From Seison nebaliae (lineage: Eukaryota > Rotifera > Pararotatoria > Seisonacea > Seisonidae), in NCBI GenBank assembly GCA_023231475.1, contig JALJEE010000037.1:1-60649 (forward strand): a stretch of DNA of 60,649 nucleotides. The letters run 5' to 3'. The position numbers were made by a program, and so were the translations under genes. Numbering within the stretch: position 1 is the stretch's first letter; the number at the start of each line of letters is the position of its first letter. The notes under the pieces were generated by a model. The model had not been told where the DNA came from. It saw nothing but the letters and a program-made list of their open reading frames with translations, and did no database searches. Positions 35,001 to 48,698 of the stretch are shown in pieces.

Positions 35001-35565
35001 CCTTCGAATACTTGTTTGCATTTCCAATGACGTTCCCAATCCCACAACTTGATCGACATATCATCTAATCGATTGTATCAAAATTGAAATGAAACGACGT
35101 CAATTGAAGAACCTGATGAGCTGATGACATATGGTTGTGTGGGATGTACTACCACCGAACGAATATAATCGGAATGTGCCTCGAATTGTTTCACCTTCTC
35201 CGAAGTGTTGTAATTGTAGACTCGAATGTGCATATCATCCTGGAAATGATTAATTGAAATAAACTCCCAAATGAACAACTAACGGAGCCAGTGATGATCC
35301 AATTCTTTCTCGCTGCGAATTTCGCAGTTCGTACAGGCAAATTCTCCGTCACATCAAATGTCTTGACGAGAATTTGAGAGGAATGATTCCAAATATGGAC
35401 TTGTCCACTGAATAGCGATACGAGCAACCATGGTTCCGTTGGATGGAGATCTGTCGATTTTACTCGATCTGAACTCGTGAGTAACTTACGTTTAATATCT
35501 AATCTCAACGGCTGTTCATCGTTTATCAGTTTAACAGATCAATCAAAATTAAAAAAACGAACCAT
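32052..35565 (-). CDS. COPB2: Coatomer subunit beta' (COPB2)
   Basis: COPI coat subunit that binds dilysine cargo and supports Golgi-to-ER traffic. Exon 1 codes for the initiator Met alone: ATG at 35563-35565 is followed by GTTCGT, and exon 2 resumes CCG TTG AGA, giving [11 protein letters not shown] as in human. WD repeats follow: [64 protein letters not shown] and [11 protein letters not shown]. Then come [50 protein letters not shown] and [12 protein letters not shown]. Toward the end, [15 protein letters not shown] matches the family, and a long acidic tail stops at 32052 (GMDLGGL). Around ten introns, all placed donors GTT. Confidence 0.96.
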
Positions 35566-36256
35566 TTTCTAAATTTATTAGATATCTCTTGCCCTATGAT
35601 TCTATGAAATGATGAGCAATTATAAATTCACCTCTCCGACAGTAATTCGACTACGTGGGATTCTCTACGCACAATATAACTAATTACAGCTACATACACA
35701 TAAACCGACCTAATTGATTATTATCATAGAAAAATATTTTCCCTAGATTTATTTCAATTTGAACTTTAAGCTTCGTCAAATTTTATTCCTTTTTTTATCC
35801 ATTAATTTGAGAACAGTTTTTTAACAATTCTTCTTAAAATTAAGAAATTGAACTGCTCTAAATAACTTAACCGTAACTTTCGTATAAAACATTAAGAGGA
35901 AAAAAATAAAAATTTTAAGCTTTTTAAATTTTTAAACTATTTTTTTTATTAATCTATTAACAATTTTATAATTATAGCGATTATGTTCGTAAAAGAATAG
36001 GATGAACAAAGAACACTGATATTGAATAATTTAGGCCACATTAAGTAATTTTCTCGCTGATGACATGACAGTTTATCTAATGTTTGTTAATAATCGTATC
36101 ATGGAATGAAGCTTAAATTTTCAATAAGTAGACTAATTGAACATAAAGCAAAATGAAAGATGATATTCTTTATTTCATTTAATGTTGCTATGGTTGCTGG
36201 GTTTAATCAGTCATTAACGTCAACCATTCCAAGAAGTGTAATTTTCTCAATTGTGA
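35566..36256. promoter_or_regulatory. Divergent 5' region of COPB2 and FAIM
   Basis: 691 bp between head-to-head start codons, strongly AT-rich. ATTTAG, acceptor-like, lies 3 nt before the COPB2 ATG. No other motif supported. Confidence 0.4.
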
Positions 36257-37090
36257 ATGTCACCTCCAAAGAAGAATTTGTATGATGTGGTTGGATATTG
36301 GAAAGTTCCATGTTCTACCGGAATCCACGTTGTCGAATTTGAACATGGAACAACGACGGGGAAACGTGTAATCTACATCGATGGCACCGTTTGTGAAAAT
36401 TGCTCCATTAATTTACAGTCGGATTCTTTTCGTAGGAGATATATCGAGAGAATTGGATGTTCCGTTTAGTTGGTCCGGTTGAGTTCAAGATTGGGAAACA
36501 CGAATGTGTAATCTTAATTGAACCATTCGAAGGATTCCGTTACTCATACGAATTATATGTAGATGGTTTGTGTTTGATCTCTTTTCTCTCATTCGATATA
36601 AATCGCTCTAAAACTTCGGATGTTTTGAACGGGATCGTTATTTTTGAGGATGGATTGAATGAGAATTGGTGGACGAATAAATAATTTTATTGTTCTTTTA
36701 GGAAAACCGTTGGAGAAGTTTCAAGAGAAGCAAAGCAAAATTTGTGAGACCTGGATCGTTAACAAGACCAAAAGGATAGTACTCGGTTAGTTTATTTTTT
36801 TTTCATAAACATAAACACATCATGGAAATCTGAAGAGAAAGACACGCTAGATGTTTGGTGCAATGGTACACTTTTGGATGTAACAGTTATTCATTATCCT
36901 TCCACTTCTCCTTCTTATTCTCGTTCCTATTTTCTCTCAGAATGACTTCGCTGACGAAGGAACAAAGATCGAATTTAGGATCGACGATGTAGACGCATAT
37001 ATTGAAACGAAGACGAGTGGGGACAGACGAACTGGAATTGTTCACAATTTATATGTTCAAGGTAAATTGATAACGAAAGTGAAGGAATGA
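36257..37090 (+). CDS. FAIM: Fas apoptotic inhibitory molecule 1 (FAIM)
   Basis: Small soluble beta-sandwich protein; the mammalian form protects cells from apoptosis and protein aggregation. Exon 1 has VVGYWKVP, IHVVEFEHGTTTGKRVIYID (compare human HKIEFEHGTTSGKRVVYVDG). Exon 2 has NWMFRLVG, exon 3 begins KPLEKF, exon 4 has DTLDVWCNG and exon 5 has FADEGTKIEF and GIVHNLYVQGK, then TGA at 37088. Donors are GTTTGT, GTTTGT, GTTAGT and GTTATT; acceptors include GTAG, TTAG, GAAG and TCAG. Length (about 190 residues) is close to human FAIM short form. The gene is divergent from COPB2. Confidence 0.93.
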
Positions 37091-40000
37091 TTATCCTCGA
37101 AAAGATTATGCTGTATATTAAGTCTTATACATCGTCCCACAGATTTATATAAGAGAAAAGAATTCATTTCTGATATTGTGCATTTATTGAAAGAATATCG
37201 GAATAGTTATTCTTATCATCATCTCATCTATTTTCTATGCACTACTTCATACGATTCTTAAATAAATGAATGATGAATTTCTCGTCAATTCCCTCATTTT
37301 TGTATTCTTGCACAGTTTCCTTTTCTCATCACATTTATCCTTTCGCGCACTTCGACTCTTCTTCCATTTAACAGTAATGAACATCAACATCTTTGCTATA
37401 GATAATGAGGTAGATGTTAGTAGAGTTGTACAACCAGTGGAATATATTACGATATATTATCCTCCGTTAACCATCCAGACAGATAATATTTCTTTATCAT
37501 CGTCAAACTTATTTCACTAATCTCTATTACCCATCGTGTCAGATACATCTACCTATACGGTTAATCTTTATTAATCATATCTTCTTTCTTTCCATCAACT
37601 GGTCAAAATGTTGATGATGTCGAGAAAAATTAATATTCCATACCCAAACTGTTCATGCACAGTAGTTTATAATTTTTATCACGCAACATTTTTCACTTTT
37701 CTCCTAGCAAATAAATTTTGATTATTTTATCATTCTAATTGATGATGTCAAATCATTCTACACATTTCAGCGGAAATTTCATTGAAAATCCGGATAGAAC
37801 AATCCAATTAAAAGGGAAATGGCGAAATTGGTTACATCTTCAGAATGATGATGAAATAGGATTTGGAATCATATTACTGAAATCATACTTCGAACAAACT
37901 GATGGAATGATGTTTGGAGTCAATTGAGAGGAGGAACGTTGTAAATCATTAATTGCGCACATTAAATTGTGTGTTATTTTTTTTTCATCGACGTACTACG
38001 ATGACTTCTATTCATCACATCTGTCAATATGCTTGTAATTGTAGAGTCAAAAGAAGGAAGGTTTGAAAGAAGGCGATGTTTCTCAACCCACCGATAATAT
38101 GAGAAGAAGAGTCATTAGAATAATGAAACAAAAATAGAAATTATGCAGAACTTCTATTCATTTGGTTGAAGAGTTCCAATCATTCGACCTTAGCTGCCAA
38201 ATGAATTTTCCTATTCTGATGATCTTCCTTCTCAATTCGCCCAAATGATCAAGATAATTACAAATCGTTTATTTGCAATTATCGTGTTATAATCGTACAT
38301 AAGCAATGTTCTAGCATGATTTCTCTTCTTCACTTTTTTTTCCAACAAATAGATTCAAGAATTCATTCACACTCCTCCCCCAAATATGTACTGAAGAACA
38401 TCAACAATATTCTCAATAGGATTCCACAAATGATTATTTGTTCTAAGCAGCCTCTCCAGAAATTTTTATTGATTTCACAAGATTTTGTCCCGCCAACTAA
38501 CACACTAACCACAAAATGTCTACACTTTATTAATCATTTTTTCCGCATCGGCACCAGGAGAAGATGTACCAATAATTCATTATTTCCCATTTCCCATTAT
38601 TTGAACATCTTTTGATACGTCGAAATTTCCTTACTATTTTCTATTTTGACTACATTCTAACAAATAATATTGTAAGTGACTGATTGTGACTCCAAAATTA
38701 TTGGAAGACCTAACTTATAACAGGATAAATTAAAATCAAAAATTTTCGTTTGGTCGTGATAATCATATAAAAAATTGTTGACGAATTGGAGAATTTATGT
38801 AATACGTATGGCCCAAAAAGATAATCTCGTTAGAACAATGACGAGATAAAAAACAAGGTGATGAGAATAATTGGTAATAATGAACAATTATTCATCAACC
38901 AGATCAAACTTGCTTGAACTTTGTGCTTATAATGTAATCGTAAATTAGCATTTCACGCTTTGCTTCGAGTGAAAATGCATAAAATGTGATGTTACAACAT
39001 CTCCAATTCTGAGAAATGTAACAAAATTTATTAGAATTGCAATATAAATATTGTCTTTAGGAAAAAAAATTTAGCTCCAGTATATTCACTTTTATTAGTG
39101 ATAAGTTGCGCAAAAGACTTGTTTCTGTGTCTTTCTTTTTCGATATCTGAAAACCATTCTTTGAAAACAATAATAGTTAACAAATATAGTTATGCATCCA
39201 AATAATTCCGTAAGATAACTGAAAACTATACTAAATTTTTGATTAATTGTTAATCACTAACAGTATAAATATGTTTTATGAAATATAAATGTTGATACGT
39301 CATGTGGAACAGGTCTTAGATTAGTAAAAAATATTGCTTCATTAAAATTATGTAAAAATTTTTCTCAGCAACTGAGTAGTAGGTGTCCGTATCGAGTAAT
39401 TTATGGGCAGTACAACCCAATAAAAGGTAAACTCTCATCGTTTGCAGATATTGGACAATGATTATGAAAAAATTATGCGTCATTCATCTCAGGTAAAGAA
39501 GGAAGGAATGTTTAATAATAAACTTCGGTCTAGTCAAATGTGGACCATTGTAAGACTAAATGAATTAGTTTTTTGTAATGGGAACTGATTACGGGAAATG
39601 TACATTCGTATAAACCGTCGTATCAGACTTTCTTCGTTGAATATACACATAATTCGTATTTTCATGAATACGTATGTGGCATAAGCGGATTAATATAATT
39701 TCTCCAACAATGAGATGAAGTACCGTCCATCAAATTAGTAGAAGAGTAAAATTGATATAATCATGCGAGAATTAAAGTTTTCCTTAATTCTCGATGATTT
39801 CGTTTAGAATTTCCATCTCAATCGCGCTACTGCTAATACGACAAGATATGGAGAATGAGGAAAAGAAATTATGCATGTTTTCCAACTTTCTATCTCCCCT
39901 TTAAAAAGAGCCTCGTCATATACTATAAATGGGACATTTTCTTCATTCTACCGCCATTTCTGAATGGCATAAATAGGAATCTTTATAAAATCGAAAGATG

Positions 40001-40609
40001 AAAAGTCCCATACTTGCATTTCTTTCTATTAATCTAGAGCGAATAAGATTCGTTAAGTAAGAAGAGATTAAGTTGAACGATAAAATATTGCAATCCACAT
40101 TCTCTCGTTAAGTGCATATATGCAATAAAATTAAGTTTATTCAGAAAATATTCGTTGAATGAATTCATTTACAATTCATTCAGTTTTAACAAAAATTCCA
40201 CATATCTCAAATGATTATGCTCGCTATTCATATTCGATCTGTCATCGGCATAACCATCTCCATTTTGAGCAATTCTATTTGATTCTACTTTATATTTTGT
40301 TCTGATATTTACTTTTTTTGAATAAGTTCAACTGATACAATTAATTTTCATATTCATCGATAATTTCCCTCCAAACAATGTTTTGTTTAATATTCATAAT
40401 TCTTTATTCTTCTTTATTTGTTTATTGGAAATTGTTCATCTACATCTTCTTCCAACAGCTGATAATAGTCATACGTGTTGTTCCTCATTACAACTCGTTT
40501 TATCGACCAAAAGGAACATCAATCCCTCTTAATTTCCACTTGAACTACTGATGATTATGCACCACCAAATTATGGAATTGTCATTCTCTTCTATTTATAT
40601 TCTATCGAA
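37091..40609. other. Gene-poor 3.5-kb stretch upstream of neuroligin
   Basis: No gene could be supported. Short open frames at 37739-37927 (62 codons, KGKWRNWLHLQNDD) and 37266-37520 are possible exons but isolated. The region is long for this dense window, so it may carry regulatory DNA or 5' noncoding exons of the neuroligin-type gene. Confidence 0.4.
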
Positions 40610-43600
40610 ATGATTATGATGTCAATTAAAATTTATACAATCGTCTTCTTTATCGATGCAATTCATTCTCAATCATTTTATGAGCAATCTATCTCGATTT
40701 CACCTCATTTTCTCCATACTAAAATCGGTAATCTTCGTCCATTAAAGATCGATTATCAATGGACAGGTAGTTCATTATTCAGTCTTCGAACTAACTTGAC
40801 ATCTTACGCTTACTATAATATTCAATATGCCCATGTATCATATCGATTTATGCCACCCAAACAATTCCTGAAGAAATGGCAAAATATGGAGAATTGGAAT
40901 AAAATTCATTTGATGAACAAAATGGGCAAAGAATGTCCCACCTCTCTCAATTACGATAAACATGAGACGAATGAAGATTGTCTTAATCTTAATATTTATA
41001 CACCTTGGATGAAAACTGAAGATGTCACATCGAAAAATCTCTTACCAGTTTTATTAATAGTGAATGGAGATAAAAGAAATAGTTCGGAAACTTACCAAAA
41101 CAATCCTTCCTTCTTCGCAGCAGTGAATAAAGTTGTGACGGTCACCATAAACTACAGGACGGATGTATTGGGATTTGCCTCATTAGAAAATGATTTTATG
41201 CAAGGCAACTATGGAATGTTAGACGTCTTCTCTTCACTTTTATGGATACGTCAACATGTCTCCGATTTTTTTGGAGATATCCATCGTATTACGATATTAG
41301 GTGATTATGATGGTTCTGCAGTAATTTCAGCTTTACTTCTTTCGCCTTTATTTCGAACATTGCGTAATGATCATCCATTGTTACGACAAGCGATCTTGAA
41401 TAATGGTAATATTTTATCTCCATTATATCATACAGCGTTACCTGGGGAATTGTGGACGGTTAAATTGGGGAATGCATTGAACTGTACTGAGACACATCAT
41501 AAACCAAATTTACCCAAATTCATGAAATGCATCAAGAAAAAAGGAAATTTACCTGCTCTCTTAAAATCCAGTAAAGAACTGAGAGAACAATTCCGTAACT
41601 ACATTCAACCATTCGGTATCTTGAGTTCAAATGGGAATTATGTCATAAAAAATTTGGATAAATATATTCGTAGTGAATTGTCGTCGATGAAGAATAATGA
41701 GAGATCGAACGCAACGTTATCGATTCCCAAAATTAATATAATGTTCGGATGGGATACCCAATCATCGAGACATCATATTCCTGAACTGAAAATGTCTAAT
41801 TATTCAGAAATATTTCAAGAGTTGCAGGATCTGTTAGAAATAAACTTCCCTGAGACATATACGATGTCAAAATTTCAAAAAATAAAAAAATCTTATTTCA
41901 CAAAGAGTAAGGGGGATGTAGAGAGAATTGGAAGGAATGAGTACCATCTACAATCATTCCGTAACTTTCTCGATGATTTTTATATGCATTGGCCACAATT
42001 ACTTTATATTAACACTTTCGTTCTTCAACAACATAAGGACTATGGCTCAATCAATCCTATCAATTACAAATCAAATATTTTCAATTATCTTAACAATGTC
42101 ACTTCCTCTCAAACATTAACGCAATTACTTTTAGGGGAATGTCTTTATCGATCGAACGATTCTTCAATAAAAAGGCATTGTTCCAAACGAATTCAACGAA
42201 CTTCATTCCAAGTTCAAGCATACTTCTCCAATTTTATGCATACCGGGTAAAATTATTCTGTTTTAATTATAAAATATATTTCTTTTTTAGAAATCCAAAT
42301 CAAGCAACATCGAATAATCAGGAATTGTATAAATTCATCAAACGATATCGATGGTGGGGTTATTCGAATTTGGATGATTATAAATTTAAATCCGATAGAC
42401 GTTTCTCTCTAGTATTCAGTTAATATTATTCGATATATTCATGTTCAATATAATTAATTATATCTATTTCAGCTGAAAACAATCCTGAGGTGCGATATAA
42501 TTTATTTCAAAATCGTTTCCAAAGACTCGCACCAACTGTAATGGAAGCACCGAAATTGGAGTCGCGAGAAAATAAGCTATGGAAACTGGATGATGTGGCA
42601 GTAAGACGATTAAGAGTGAACAATTATTCGTTCAATTCATCTGATAAGAGTTCAATCATCAAAAACAACAAACCATATGAACGGTTGAAAAACGATTTGT
42701 ATAATTTGTACTTTGACGAATTTGGCGAAAAATTGAGAAAGATGAATATAAAGGAATTGAAACGATTATCTGTCTTCTTTCCACCACCATTAATCATGCC
42801 ACCAATCCCACCAACATCCATAACTACCACAATTTCTTCCCAAATCCATCATATAAGAACGATAACAACAACGAAGTCGAAAATTAGTTTCACAGAAATT
42901 GTAGGAAAGAAATTGAATAAGAATAATGTGGAGAATGAAAAAGAGTTTGAAGATAAAAATAAACATCAGATGATTAATAAAATACAAAGATTAATGTTTA
43001 TTCTCATTATTACTGGATCGTTATTACTCTTAATCAATATGATGATTTGCTTTTTATTTATCAAACGACGACGCAATCAAAAGAATAGAACAGAAAAACA
43101 GAATGTCAAAAGTAGTAGATGGTCGGGGAGTACATCGGCTGATCCCCAATCTATGTCACTTAAATCGAAGAATGGCGAATTGTCTTCAACGTCATCGATT
43201 GAACGCGAGAAATTATTGAATAAATCTGAAAATTTCAGAAAGAAACCATTCAATAGTTCTCCATTGACATCCCAATCATCTCAATTGGAAACGCGCGATA
43301 CAAAAGTTTCAGTTACTTCGTATTCGTCGACTGACGAACGATCTTTCTCAACAGGTACTGATAACAGTCAAATACGAATGGATAATGTGAAAAGCAGAAA
43401 ACGTGTAAAAGGTAATAATCGAAATGGGAAATGTCCAATTGAAGGAAATGATGAGAATGATGATACTGATAATACTCATTGTAAGATGAAGAATAAGAAT
43501 AACAGACAAAATAAACAATCGAAACGATATATGGCCATAGGAAATAATGTATCAATCGATCATTCGACAGAAGGACAACAATACGATACTGCACTATATT

Positions 43601-43983
43601 TACAACCATATGGAGCACAAGGAAAGAAACAAGGAAATCGGTCATGTCTTATAGATCGGCAATTCCCTAATAACACTGATAATCAACATTCCTCTATCCA
43701 CTATCAGAGTAGTAGAAGCAATAATATGATTCGTAATGTGAGTCGAACGAAGGACAACCATCATGCTCATCGAGAGACCGTGCAAAATGAAGTTCCTGAG
43801 AAGAACTATGAATTTTATCATTATCAACATGATAGCAGATTGAATAAAAATGATTACCGATCAGTTGCGACGTTAGATCGGAATGATTGTGATCAGAATC
43901 ATCTATCTTATATTTCCATGTCCTACTCACATCTGTTCAATTTACCTCAAGTAACGAATGTGTTTGAAGAAGACATCGTATAA
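40610..43983 (+). CDS. Neuroligin-like cholinesterase-domain adhesion protein
   Basis: Single-pass synaptic-type adhesion protein of about 1085 residues. Exons: 40610-42246, 42291-42400, 42473-43983. Signal peptide MIMMSIKIYTIVFFIDAIHS. The esterase fold shows NEDCLNLNIYTP, VTINYRTDVLGFASL, GNYGMLDVFSSLLWI and ITILGDYDGSA. The usual nucleophile motif G-x-S-x-G is G-D-Y-D-G here, so the domain should be catalytically dead, as in neuroligins. C-terminal fold residues include TGNPNQA and PEVRYNL. A transmembrane helix (MFILIITGSLLLLINMMICFLF) sits near residue 760, followed by basic residues and a long polar tail of about 300 residues rich in Ser, Asn and Asp. The last residues EEDIV fit a class III PDZ ligand. 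First intron donor is GTAAAA, an exception; the second is GTTTCT. Gliotactin-like is an alternative name. Confidence 0.85.
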
Positions 43984-46920
43984 TAGAGAAGATCGATTGC
44001 TTCGTATGAGTTCTCTTCTTCCACTGAATAAATAAGAGATGGTAATAAGGAAGAAATTATTTTCCTGACATTCAAACCGGTGTTATTGTACATAATCAGT
44101 GAAATATTCATTGAATTTTTTTTTCACATTATTCATTCTTTTTTCCTGTTTTATATTCATTAGTTTCCCAATAAAATTCGATATCGATCCTACTCACGAA
44201 TTCTTTCCTCAAATACTATTTTTATTACTTTCCAACTCCTCATTGTTAAGAATAACACATTTTCTCCGTAAAACTATTTTAGGCCAATAATAATCACTTT
44301 TTACGCCATACAATAATTAATTTATTTGAATGTATCCAACTTCTTATATGTCATTTTAAAATTAAGTTTATTGCGAAGAGAATTAAAGTTTTGGAGTTAC
44401 ATTAAATATACTTCTCTTTGGCATTGTCGAGTTGTTTGGTGGATGAAAAGCCGAAAGAAAACATTGAAAGTTTAGTAGGAAGTTGAAATTAGTTCCAATT
44501 GATACAAAAAAGTATTAAAGTTTTATAGTTTTCTGATTTGTTCCATCATCTCTTCGGATAGTTCTCCATTCAACTGATCTATTTTATTCCTTTTAAATTT
44601 TTTGAGATGATTCTTGATTATATGAGTCGACGTTATTAGGAAATTGGTTTTTCATTAAAAATCGACGAACATGTATTGCTAATGCATAACTTTCACTATA
44701 ATTATTTTACTAAGTACTACTCGTAACGGCAACGAACACGTAGCGCATAAATCTTATGGGAATTTAAATGAAACAGACCCGAATAAATTACAGCTTATTA
44801 AAAAAGGAATTTAAGAGTGAGATGCATTCATCGCATCATTATGCATCGACGATGGTATCCTTCTTTCGTTTAAGGAACATGAAGAGACGATAATTCAAGA
44901 GGTCGAATTTCCAAATTTTGACAATATCAACTTGGCAACTATAGAGAGAACATGTTTTTCCAACTCATTAAAGATGAAAGGAGAACGCGCTTCTGATTGA
45001 TGCCAATACAAAAAATGTACGACAAAAGTAAAAAAGAGAAGAAGAAGAAGGAAAACGAATATGTAAACGACATTCAATCACTACGTTCCGGAATGTTGAT
45101 GAAGAAATGTAACGAACGGAATATCTTAATTAAATGTATATAAATAGAATATTACTACTTTCATTTCATCCAAATTCCACCGTTACACTAACATTCTCAT
45201 CTAACGTAGGCACATTGAATGGAATAAGTAAGAATGAAATACACACAGATGACTACAACTTGAATTTTTTTCCAATTTATTTATAGACAATTATTCTACC
45301 GATGTCAGTTAACAGTCTTCTCAAGTGTTTCTTCACATCCCAATCAATAAAACTGGAATGTGCATTTGAAATTTTGGGCATTCAATTTATGATCTCCATG
45401 TCTATATATTTACAATTGTATGTCTTTGAAGAATTCTAATACTTTCTTCCACTTCAATGTTAGACCACCTTTCCACATGTACCAATTTGGAAGGAAAGCA
45501 GATTGAAGAGTCTCGTTTTTCCTCTTTTACATTTAATGGAGAATACATGATAGTTAATGCAAATTATTCCCCAAATAAATACTTACTTATTCATAACACT
45601 CCCATTTCATTCGTGGCTCTGCATAAGAATTGATTTATTATTTTTCTCACCTTTGTGCCCTTGGCACGAATTTTATTTTATAATTAGTTCAAGCATTCTT
45701 ACGCAAATTTTACTGCATTCATATCAATCGAATCTCCTAATTCCGTTTGTGAGAAAATCTGCCATCTACTTGTAACTTGCCACTCTTAAAATTTTACAAT
45801 GTTTTCATTAACCCATCAATTCGTGAATAATCCGCAGTTTCACAACTCGTTCATTCGCACTCTGAAATATGCGAGTCCAGGTGAAATAATTCCCGTGTAC
45901 TTAACCAACTTTCCTTTCCCATATGGGAAACCCTATAGTATATGGTCTATACATTTTAGGAGAAATACCTTTTAAGATTTGACCTATAAATTAAAGTACA
46001 GGTAACTTAATGTAGATGTTGCAAGATAAAACGTATTATAATGTTTTTTAATGAATTGTACGAGGAAATATTAATGGAAAGTTTCATTTCCCTAGTACCA
46101 TGTACTAAAAGAAAACACCATTAAACCTCAGACTATAAATATTTTTTTGTTTGTTTTATTATATAATGTCGTATTATATGTAATGTATATTACAAGTTGT
46201 AATTTACAACATTAACTATTATCGATATGTTCATATCAAATGAAAGAAAGAATTATCTATTTGTGGTTGGTCTTTCCATTGTTGTTGATCACTCCAAATT
46301 CTTTTCAATGGTTGTGACCTAGCATATCATCTAATAGCTTAAAGTTGAGAGTAGAATTCGAATCTGAAATTCAATTTCATTAGAATTTTCAAAAAAAGAG
46401 TATAAAATGATTTTACTAAAATCAAAGTACCGAAAATTTCAGAAAATATTCCCTGTTCTGACCTAATGTGGAATTTGACATAATTAACAACTATGATTGT
46501 TGATATATTTACAATTTAACATTCTTTTGATATCTTCGTATATTCCTCGTTTTGACAAGTTAGTTCGAAAAAAATTTTGTTGAATTTTATTAATGATGAG
46601 TTAAATGGAGGAACTTGGCAGCATATTTTGTTTGTCCATCTCAAGTAACAGTATGCGTAATTATTCCTAGCAACATTAGGATGGTAAGAATAATTTTTTC
46701 TTTTGTGTACAATAAATTTCACCATATGTGTAGCGTTAGGTGTAACGGTGAAAGAATTCTTTGAAAAGATTTAAACTACTCTCGCCGTATTTCACTATGT
46801 GCATCAATCAAATTACTTTCTTTTTAAGGGAATATGTTTATCGGCATGAGGAAATTATAATAAAATCATAATATAATTTTATTCATTTAAAATATTATTA
46901 ATATACATTACACTTATCTG

Positions 46921-47169
46921 ATGTCTAATGGAACATGCGGCGACTGCCATAATTCCAGTTCACAATTTGTGAGAACGATCTATGATTATTATAGTAATGA
47001 TGACAATGAGGAACTTGAGGGAGTTGAACAATTTATCACAAACATTAAGGGGAAAGCGACAGATCGTCTTATAAAAATACCAATTGGAAATGTATTAGGT
47101 CTCACATGTTCTATGATGTGGAGAGTGGCATCATCCTGTTTTCTATACATTCCTCCATTATTCATGTGA
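46921..47169 (+). CDS. Possible small protein, unidentified
   Basis: An ATG-started frame of 82 codons opens with a Cys pair (CGDC) and continues through an acidic run into EQFITNIKGKATDRLIKI, then a hydrophobic end. The composition looks coding-like, but there is no homology and no clear splice partner. It may be one exon of a longer gene or chance. Confidence 0.25.
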   Translation: MSNGTCGDCHNSSSQFVRTIYDYYSNDDNEELEGVEQFITNIKGKATDRLIKIPIGNVLGLTCSMMWRVASSCFLYIPPLFM

Positions 47170-48049
47170 CATCTTACAAATTTTCTCCAACACGCCTAAA
47201 ATTGCTGAGTTAGATTTCTTTCATCACAACATCTTAATGGACTCTTTATATTATATAACAATTATGCTCTTCAAACTGGTCATTAGTACAAGAAACCATT
47301 AATTGTATTCCCAGCGATAAAAACAAAACTTGCAGTTTCTCGATCTGAAGATGTATAGCAGAGTGCCAAAAGTTGTAGTTAATTCAACATATACACATAC
47401 CATGTATGTAAGTCATATTGCAACCGTTAGTTAGTTGGAACGACAAATAGAAGCAATATTCTCCTATTCCATCTCACACCGCTAAGAGAAGTTTCGAGAA
47501 GGAAACAGGAAGTAATTTCGAGTTACAACGTGAAATCGATGTCGGGATAACATGAACATTCGATTCAGTAAAAAATTTGTAGAAGTAAATTCATAAGGAG
47601 AGTAAAGGAATTGTCCTGTTGATTCGATGTTAGATATTTAGATCATGTCATTCTATCACTCATAGATGACCTGATCGGCGAAAGTTTCCAATCAACAACT
47701 ACATATGAGACGATAGGACAGAGAAAATTGAAGAAAGTGTAAGTGCCTCCCCACGAATTGGTATGTCATGAAAAGTATCGACGGAGGAATATTGACATAA
47801 AGGAATAGTGAACGATTGGAAATGTTGTAGCATTCCATTCAACCCCAAACCGTGTTGACAATACTTGTTGTATAGTAGAAGTTCCATTCTCCGAAATGTT
47901 GAGTGAATAGTTATTGACAATTTACTGTTCTTTCAGGAATTCCATATTTCTCCAAACGCACAATTGTTGATGACACTAAAGCAATAAATAAGATCGATAT
48001 CCAACTCGAATAATTCTATCATTCCAATTCTTCCCTCATCATTGGCAGA

Positions 48050-48313
48050 ATGGTACGATTCCTGACATTATACACAATTTCATCTTTTCTTCTTTTCTTA
48101 TTCCCATTACTCATTCACGGATCCTTTTTACACTCGATATATATGTCAGAACGATCTCCATTATTAGGAGGCGAGAAAATTATGACCATTATTACGAATA
48201 TATCATTCCAAAATCAATCAGTCGACATGACGACAATACCAACTGTGTATGGGAATGTCGATTACATCTATCCGTCGTGTCTATCACATAAATTCCATTT
48301 CGTTTCAACTTAA
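48050..48313 (+). CDS. Possible small secreted protein, unidentified
   Basis: The frame of 87 codons starts with a hydrophobic stretch (FLTLYTISSFLLFLFPLLIHG) that could be a signal peptide with cleavage near residue 24. The remainder is polar with one potential N-glycosylation site (NQS). No dibasic processing sites that would mark a neuropeptide precursor. No family recognised. Confidence 0.25.
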   Translation: MVRFLTLYTISSFLLFLFPLLIHGSFLHSIYMSERSPLLGGEKIMTIITNISFQNQSVDMTTIPTVYGNVDYIYPSCLSHKFHFVST

Positions 48314-48698
48314 CTATTGTCGTGGAAAAATGCTTCATCAACTATCTTCTATGCACTGTTCTATGTATTTGACGTTCACGCAATAATCGTAATAGTAATC
48401 TTTGGGAGGAAATCATGAGCAGGTTCTACAGGAGAATAAATGAATTATTCAATTTAAATGTATCTCCTACATGAAATTATTACATTATGAATTACAATTT
48501 TCTCTTGTATTGTAAATCGAGCTGTCGTTGCTCCCCCATTTCTATTAACAAAATTACATTACATTTATGATTAATTACTCAATCGTCTCCTTTAAAATTA
48601 TTCTTTTTGTCAATATTCTCCATCTTTCTATTTCTCCTTTAGGTTAAAGACTTTCTCCACTACTTTCTAGTCCGAATAAAATATCAGAACGGAATAAT

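Larger units (their letters stand above)
43984..48698. other. Gene-poor 4.7-kb stretch downstream of neuroligin
   Basis: No strong gene. A plus frame at 46921-47169 and another at 48050-48313 with a signal-peptide-like start (listed separately) are weak candidates. A 16-bp perfect palindrome, TTTCCCATATGGGAAA, lies at 45915-45930. The rest is AT-rich. Confidence 0.4.

Noticed and set aside
37400-37425. TGAGGTAGATG resembles the start of let-7.
   Set aside because: The match stops after the seed region and no hairpin partner is visible.
47530-47555. GTCGGGATAACATGAA is close to the LINE 3' end at 58225-58245.
   Set aside because: The match is about 16 nt with a gap, no tail follows, and flanks differ; chance cannot be excluded.
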